Assembly (NCBI GenBank): GCA_964546995.1
Contig: CAZJKO010000035.1
Location: 1-10,794, forward strand
Direction: 5' to 3'
DNA length: 10,794 bases
DNA from: CAZJKO01 sp964546995
GTDB taxonomy: Bacteria > Bacillota_I > Bacilli_A > RF39 > UBA660
Below the pieces are notes generated by a model, which saw nothing but the letters and a program-made list of their open reading frames with translations, did no database searches and was not told the DNA's origin. Made by a program: the position numbers and the translations under genes. This document shows, in pieces, positions 7,906 through 10,794 of this stretch (within the stretch, counting starts at the first letter, position 1; every line of letters starts with the position of its first letter).

Positions 7906-7935
7906 TTTAGTTTATGGGATCATACAAGGTAATAT

Positions 7936-7965
7936 GAAAAAAGAATCAAGGTAATCTCAATTCTT
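7936..7965 (-). terminator. Terminator of the wall-hydrolase gene
   Basis: On the minus strand AAGAATTGAG (7965-7956) pairs with CTTGATTCTT (7950-7941) over ten base pairs, two of them G-U. The loop is five bases and six T residues follow (7942-7937). The TGA stop of the upstream gene (7959-7957) lies in the left arm. It separates this gene from the DedA gene. Confidence 0.65.
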
Positions 7966-9270
7966 TGCTCGACTATTTTCACTTTGATAATCTTGTTTTA
8001 CTTCTTCTACTAAAGAATCTACTACTTCATACCAAAATCCTGTATCAGGTCTTCGATTGTTTACTTCAAAGCATTCTTTTGTCTCATTATATACATAAGG
8101 ACTGTTATCGGTACAGTACGTTGGATTCAAATTGTATGCGACTGACTTTGTTTCATCGTAGTATGGATTTACTTTGGCTAACTTACAATTATTGGTAAAC
8201 GTTCTTACGAGTGATTCACATCCGATTTGAGCAGTTTGATATGTTGCAAAATCACCTATTTTTGGATCGTATACTCCTCCTTGATTATTTGGATACGTTT
8301 GGTCCAACACTTCACCATTTCCCGTTTCTAAACGATGGATAGCAAGAAGGGTATACTTTTCTTCTTCGTTCAAGCCATAGACATCGGCAAAGTATAAAAT
8401 CCACTCTTCTTTTTCTTCTTTGGTTAATACTCCGGTAATAGGTGTCTTATCAATCGTATTATCATCCCAATGTTCATAACGCATTAAGGCAATTAATGAT
8501 CGTTCTTGATTTTCACTATTTATTATATCCATTTTTGCTTCTTCTACTAATTCTTTCGCTTTTTCTTTATCAATTGAGTACATCGTTGCATAAAAGTCGA
8601 TCTTTTCGTCAATATCTAACTTTCTTTCAGGAATCTCAATCGTCGATGAATCTGGTTCTTTCCATTCTAAGTTTTTTATCGCAGATATTTCATTAACACC
8701 GTTTGTTACTCTTGTTATATTTATAAGATCATTACTCAATTTGGCAATTCGTGTTTGTTGATCAAGACTTTCTAGTACAATTTTATTGCCAAGTGAGTCG
8801 TACTGATCATTTATTGTTTGTTCTTTTAGTGATAACGTATTGATTGTCCATGCAATTCCAAGAGATGCAATCAATAATGTTCCTACTCTAAGCAAATCTT
8901 TACTTTGTCTTTTGACACGTTTTAAACTGAACGGTCTTCCTAAAATAGCGAGTTGTTTTTTTTGCACATAAGCATCAACCGATGACGTTAATTCGTTAAA
9001 AACAGGTTGTTTTCTAAGTGTAGAATAACGTGGTAGTACCACTGTTTTTTTATTTAATTCAACAACGACTGTTCCCCTATTGGTGTTCGATACTTTCACA
9101 TTTCTAATTTTTTGTTTGGCTAAGTGATTTAAAATCATCTTTAGTTCATCTTGTTGATGAGGATATAGCGAACGATCGGGATTGATTTTCCACCCTGAAT
9201 CGACCTTTTCTTTGGTCACATAAAAAGGATGTTGATTGTTTGCTAATCCTGTGATAATTCTAGTCTCCAT
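7957..9270 (-). CDS. Membrane-anchored lysozyme/glucosaminidase-like cell-wall hydrolase
   Basis: This 437-residue protein has a cytoplasmic N-terminal region (1-125), a single transmembrane segment (about 126-146), a predicted coiled or extended linker (150-285) and an extracellular C-terminal domain. That domain contains LLAIHRLETGNG (308-319), then NNQGG (328-332) and a FATYQTAQIGCESLVR segment. This order matches lysozyme-fold peptidoglycan hydrolases and phage-type transglycosylases (HETGN...NNPGG), with E315 as the candidate catalytic acid. Four cysteines (351, 362, 386, 400) follow the catalytic region and could form disulfides. It probably cuts or remodels peptidoglycan at the membrane surface, an inference from motif order alone. 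The start at 9270 is supported by AAAGGAGG ten bases upstream and by a promoter at 9298-9326; the open frame upstream (to 9330) overlaps that promoter. It is divergent from the LysM gene. Confidence 0.75.
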   Translation of the reverse strand: METRIITGLANNQHPFYVTKEKVDSGWKINPDRSLYPHQQDELKMILNHLAKQKIRNVKVSNTNRGTVVVELNKKTVVLPRYSTLRKQPVFNELTSSVDAYVQKKQLAILGRPFSLKRVKRQSKDLLRVGTLLIASLGIAWTINTLSLKEQTINDQYDSLGNKIVLESLDQQTRIAKLSNDLINITRVTNGVNEISAIKNLEWKEPDSSTIEIPERKLDIDEKIDFYATMYSIDKEKAKELVEEAKMDIINSENQERSLIALMRYEHWDDNTIDKTPITGVLTKEEKEEWILYFADVYGLNEEEKYTLLAIHRLETGNGEVLDQTYPNNQGGVYDPKIGDFATYQTAQIGCESLVRTFTNNCKLAKVNPYYDETKSVAYNLNPTYCTDNSPYVYNETKECFEVNNRRPDTGFWYEVVDSLVEEVKQDYQSENSRAKN

Positions 9271-9297
9271 ATTGCTGAGGCCTCCTTTTCCTGGACC

Positions 9298-9326
9298 ATA
9301 ATACCATTTTTTACTAGAAAAGTCAA
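9298..9326 (-). promoter_or_regulatory. Promoter of the wall-hydrolase gene
   Basis: On the minus strand TTGACT (9326-9321) and TATTAT (9303-9298) are 17 bp apart, with TGG directly before the -10 (extended type). Transcription would begin near 9291, leaving a leader of about 20 bases. The ribosome binding site AGGAGG overlaps a GAGGCCTC palindrome (9277-9284). Confidence 0.8.
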
Positions 9327-9384
9327 ACAATTCTTAGTGTTAATAGGACTTTTAGTTGCATATAGTAAAATGGAGGAAATGCTT

Positions 9385-9840
9385 ATGTATGAAAATTATA
9401 TTGTGCAGCCAGGCGATACATTAGAGAGAATTGCCATTGAATTTCAGGTTCCCATGGCTGAAATTATCCATTTAAACAATTTAGAGAACTCTTACTATTT
9501 ACAAGCAGGAACGACTCTTAAAATTCCTATTACGCAATCCTCGGCTTTTGATACTTACATTGCAAAAAAAGGAGATACCATCTTCTCTCTTGCAAAACAA
9601 AGTGAAATTAACCCTTCCCTTCTAGCAGCGATCAACGGCATTAATACAGGTGATTATCTTTATGCAGGACAACAAATTTTATTGCCAAAACCCGGTGTCC
9701 ATGTTTTTTTGACGCGACCTGGAGATACAATACAAGGCCTTGCTGCAGAGAATCAAGTCAATCCGAAAGAACTGTTGATATACAATAAAAACATCTTTTT
9801 ACTACCAAATCAAATTATCGCTTATCGTGTACGCGAGTAG
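9385..9840 (+). CDS. Triple LysM-domain peptidoglycan-binding protein
   Basis: This 151-residue protein is made almost entirely of three LysM modules: about 4-48 (YIVQPGDTLERIAIEF), 56-101 (YIAKKGDTIFSLAKQ) and 105-149 (FLTRPGDTIQGLAAEN). Each carries the conserved GDT turn and the downstream N/P-rich L-x-x-N and LxxGxxLxIP pattern; the third is most divergent, ending LLPNQIIAYRV. LysM binds N-acetylglucosamine-containing glycans. No enzymatic domain or signal peptide is visible, so either it is exported by a non-standard route or it is internal, like spore-envelope LysM proteins. The start at 9385 has GGAGG eight bases upstream; the in-frame ATG at 9379 is too close and the GTG at 9337 has no site. 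It is divergent from the hydrolase with 114 bp between starts, which suggests a shared wall-related role. No convincing promoter was found. Confidence 0.93.
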   Translation: MYENYIVQPGDTLERIAIEFQVPMAEIIHLNNLENSYYLQAGTTLKIPITQSSAFDTYIAKKGDTIFSLAKQSEINPSLLAAINGINTGDYLYAGQQILLPKPGVHVFLTRPGDTIQGLAAENQVNPKELLIYNKNIFLLPNQIIAYRVRE

Positions 9841-9867
9841 AAAAACTTTCACGTTTTCTACTTTTTT
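9837..9867 (+). terminator. Terminator of the LysM gene
   Basis: GTAGAAAAAC (9837-9846) pairs with GTTTTCTAC (9853-9861), with one bulged A and a six-base loop, followed by six T residues (9862-9867). The stop codon TAG is within the left arm. Confidence 0.8.
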
Positions 9868-9880
9868 ACATAAAATAATA

Positions 9881-9909
9881 TTGATTAAGAACTTTTTATC
9901 TGTTATAAT
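9881..9909 (+). promoter_or_regulatory. tRNA-operon promoter, near consensus
   Basis: TTGATT (9881-9886) and a perfect TATAAT (9904-9909) are 17 bp apart, with TGT before the -10 (extended). AT-rich sequence upstream may act as an UP element. Transcription would begin near 9916, about 16 bases before the first tRNA. This is the strongest promoter in the window, as expected for stable RNA. Confidence 0.92.
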
Positions 9910-9931
9910 CATTTACATGAAATGTATTGAT

Positions 9932-10005
9932 GGGTCTATAGCCAAGTGGTAAGGCGTGGGACTGCAACTCCCTGATCGTTGGTTCAAATCCGACTAGGCC
10001 CTCCA
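9932..10005 (+). tRNA. tRNA-Cys (GCA)
   Basis: This 74-base gene has CCA encoded (10003-10005). The acceptor arms GGGTCTA and TAGGCCC pair fully with one G-U. The anticodon loop CTGCAAC carries GCA. The outermost anticodon-stem pair is a T-T mismatch and the other four pair. The T-loop GGTTCAAATC is canonical. It lies seven bases before the tRNA-Gly and is transcribed with it. Confidence 0.96.
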
Positions 10006-10012
10006 TATTTAT

Positions 10013-10087
10013 GCAGATGTAGTTTAGTGGCTCGAATACGGCCTTGCCAAGGCTGTGACGAGGGTTCGATTCCCTTCATCTGCTCCA
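10013..10087 (+). tRNA. tRNA-Gly (GCC)
   Basis: This 75-base gene has CCA encoded (10085-10087). The acceptor arms GCAGATG and CATCTGC are fully paired. The anticodon loop TTGCCAA carries GCC. The T-arm GGGTTCGATTCCC is canonical. It is the last RNA of the unit, and its 3' end faces the AT-rich, recombinase-bearing DNA. Confidence 0.97.
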
Positions 10088-10096
10088 TTTGAAAAC

Positions 10097-10138
10097 AACT
10101 TACGGACTAATTAAAGTTCGTGAGTTTTTTGTTTTTTA
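10097..10138 (+). terminator. Terminator of the tRNA operon
   Basis: AACTTACGGAC (10097-10107) and GTTCGTGAGTT (10116-10126) form an 11-bp stem with two G-U pairs and an eight-base loop, followed by TTTTGTTTTTT. It closes the tRNA transcript before the next gene. Confidence 0.88.
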
Positions 10139-10179
10139 AAAAGCTTAAAGTTCTCTTTCTAGAAAGGAGGACTTTTTTG

Positions 10180-10458
10180 ATGTTAGAATTTAAAACTATT
10201 GAAACATTAAAACCAAATACTGAAATCTTGGAGGTGATTAAAGATTACACATACAAAGTTAAGAAAGGAGCAATAAAACATCTACTTCATACCAATTTAC
10301 AGGTTATTGAGCCTACTGAATACTTAATTACATATCCTACTACTCTTACAATATTAGAATATAAAATTAATGAAATATCTAACAAACCATTTTACATTAA
10401 AGAACACAACCAAAAATATAATCTCAAAGAAATTATCCAAATTTTAAAGAAAATTTAA
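10180..10458 (+). CDS. Hypothetical 92-residue protein, AT-rich
   Basis: I do not recognise this protein. It begins MLEFKTIETLKPNTEILEVI and is lysine-, isoleucine- and threonine-rich. The predicted mix of strands and helices ends in a lysine/isoleucine-rich helix (KEIIQILKKI). It shows no signal peptide, transmembrane segment or catalytic motif. The start at 10180 follows GAAAGGAGG (10162-10170) by nine bases; the frame is open upstream to 10120 but that part overlaps the tRNA terminator. A hand count over 240 bases gives about 26% G+C, against about 38-43% in two sampled rows of typA. It therefore probably belongs to the acquired segment that contains the recombinase. No own promoter is visible. 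A perfect palindrome CTTTCTAGAAAG (10155-10166) touches the ribosome binding site. It could be an accessory gene of the element, but nothing shows its job. Confidence 0.75.
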   Translation: MLEFKTIETLKPNTEILEVIKDYTYKVKKGAIKHLLHTNLQVIEPTEYLITYPTTLTILEYKINEISNKPFYIKEHNQKYNLKEIIQILKKI

Positions 10459-10764
10459 TTTTAGAATATCCGATTTTTGATTCTAATTAGGAAACATATG
10501 AGAGGACTAATTTATAAATTTAAAAATTAGACTTCGTAAAACTATCATTTTTTTAGGAAACATATGAGGGGTATATTTTTCGCTTTAAGTTAGGAAACTT
10601 ATGGAAGAAATTAAAAAACTTTTAATTTAGTGTCTGCAATTTTGGCTATAAGTTAAGAAACTAATGATAAAGTGTAAAAATAGCGTAAAATTTTAATTTT
10701 TTTTAAAATTAATGGTTGCTATTTTGCCTTTCAGTGAGGAAACAAGTGAGGAGATGATTATTTT
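10459..10764. other. AT-rich non-coding stretch with repeats upstream of a recombinase
   Basis: These roughly 300 bases hold no gene of ordinary size. They contain five copies of a TTAGGAAACATATGAG-like repeat, AT-rich inverted repeats behind three of them (10507-10530, 10608-10628, 10689-10710), and very short reading frames of 4-11 codons including the stop. G+C is about 20-25% by hand count of three 60-base rows. No clear promoter for the recombinase was found. Confidence 0.7.
10487..10750 (+). repeat. Five irregularly spaced direct repeats (TTAGGAAACATATGAG type)
   Basis: Copies lie at 10487-10502 and 10553-10568 (identical over 16 bases: TTAGGAAACATATGAG), 10590-10605 (TTAGGAAACTTATGGA), 10653-10668 (TTAAGAAACTAATGAT) and 10735-10750 (TGAGGAAACAAGTGAG). 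The last three share further sequence on the left (TTTTCGCTTTAAG, TTTTGGCTATAAG, TTTTGCCTTTCAG), so the unit is about 28-30 bases there. Start-to-start distances are 66, 37, 63 and 82. The unequal spacing and lack of spacer-like sequence exclude a CRISPR array. The last copy ends 14 bases before the recombinase start codon. Confidence 0.7.
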
Positions 10765-10794
10765 ATGAGATGTGCAGTATATGTAAGAGTTAGT
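10765..10794 (+). CDS. Serine recombinase, N-terminus only (runs off the window)
   Basis: Only ten codons are in the window: MRCAVYVRVS. This matches the conserved first strand of the resolvase/invertase and large serine integrase family (M-x-x-x-IYxRVS), whose last serine is the catalytic nucleophile that attacks DNA. GAGGAG (10748-10753) lies upstream at an acceptable distance. The enzyme would integrate, excise or invert DNA at specific sites. Whether it is a small resolvase or a large integrase cannot be told from ten residues. The position beside a repeat cluster and downstream of tRNA genes suggests a mobile or phase-variable element starting here. Confidence 0.75.
   Translation, partial: MRCAVYVRVS

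Noticed and set aside
5457..7959. Mycoplasma genetic code (TGA read as tryptophan)
   Set aside because: TGA ends the small membrane protein gene and the hydrolase gene, the latter inside a terminator. Tryptophans in the proteins are TGG.
9270..9330. Longer hydrolase start at 9330
   Set aside because: It would place the start codon within the identified promoter, upstream of the transcription start.
9361..9366. TATAGT as the LysM gene promoter
   Set aside because: It would start transcription inside the ribosome binding site and lacks a -35 box.
10487..10750. CRISPR array
   Set aside because: Copies are imperfect, spacing varies from 37 to 82 bases and no cas-like genes are visible.

Overview
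The window comes from a low-G+C Gram-positive (Bacillota) bacterium. Strong AGGAGG-type ribosome binding sites, extended -10 promoters with TTGACT/TTGATT -35 boxes, a DnaE with a degenerate PHP domain, and cell-wall genes all fit a Bacilli or Erysipelotrichia-like relative of the Mollicutes. TGA ends at least two genes (positions 5457-5459 and 7957-7959, the second inside a terminator). The standard bacterial code therefore applies, not the Mycoplasma code. The species cannot be named from the sequence.

Positions 1-9840 are a compact housekeeping block. On the minus strand, dnaE (258-3206) ends before a bidirectional terminator. The promoter-like start of another minus-strand gene follows at the left edge. 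Divergent from dnaE is rpmB (ribosomal protein L28). Its promoter lies inside a 12-bp-arm inverted repeat. A shared terminator separates rpmB from the convergent typA (BipA GTPase), which follows a small two-helix membrane protein gene in the same direction. Next are a plus-strand FAD oxidoreductase with a C-terminal Rieske domain and a convergent DedA membrane protein. The two overlap tail to tail in a palindrome that also makes a terminator. Then comes a divergent cell-wall pair: a membrane-anchored lysozyme/glucosaminidase-like protein (minus) and a triple-LysM protein (plus).

Positions 9881-10130 are a stable-RNA transcription unit: a near-consensus promoter, tRNA-Cys(GCA), tRNA-Gly(GCC) and a terminator.

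From about 10130 to the right edge the DNA changes character. G+C falls to about 20-30%. There is an unrecognised 92-residue protein, then a roughly 300-base AT-rich stretch with five copies of a TTAGGAAACATATGAG-like repeat. At the edge are the first ten codons of a serine recombinase. This looks like the left end of a mobile or recombining element beside a tRNA pair. The repeat cluster next to the recombinase start is the least explained and most interesting part of the window.
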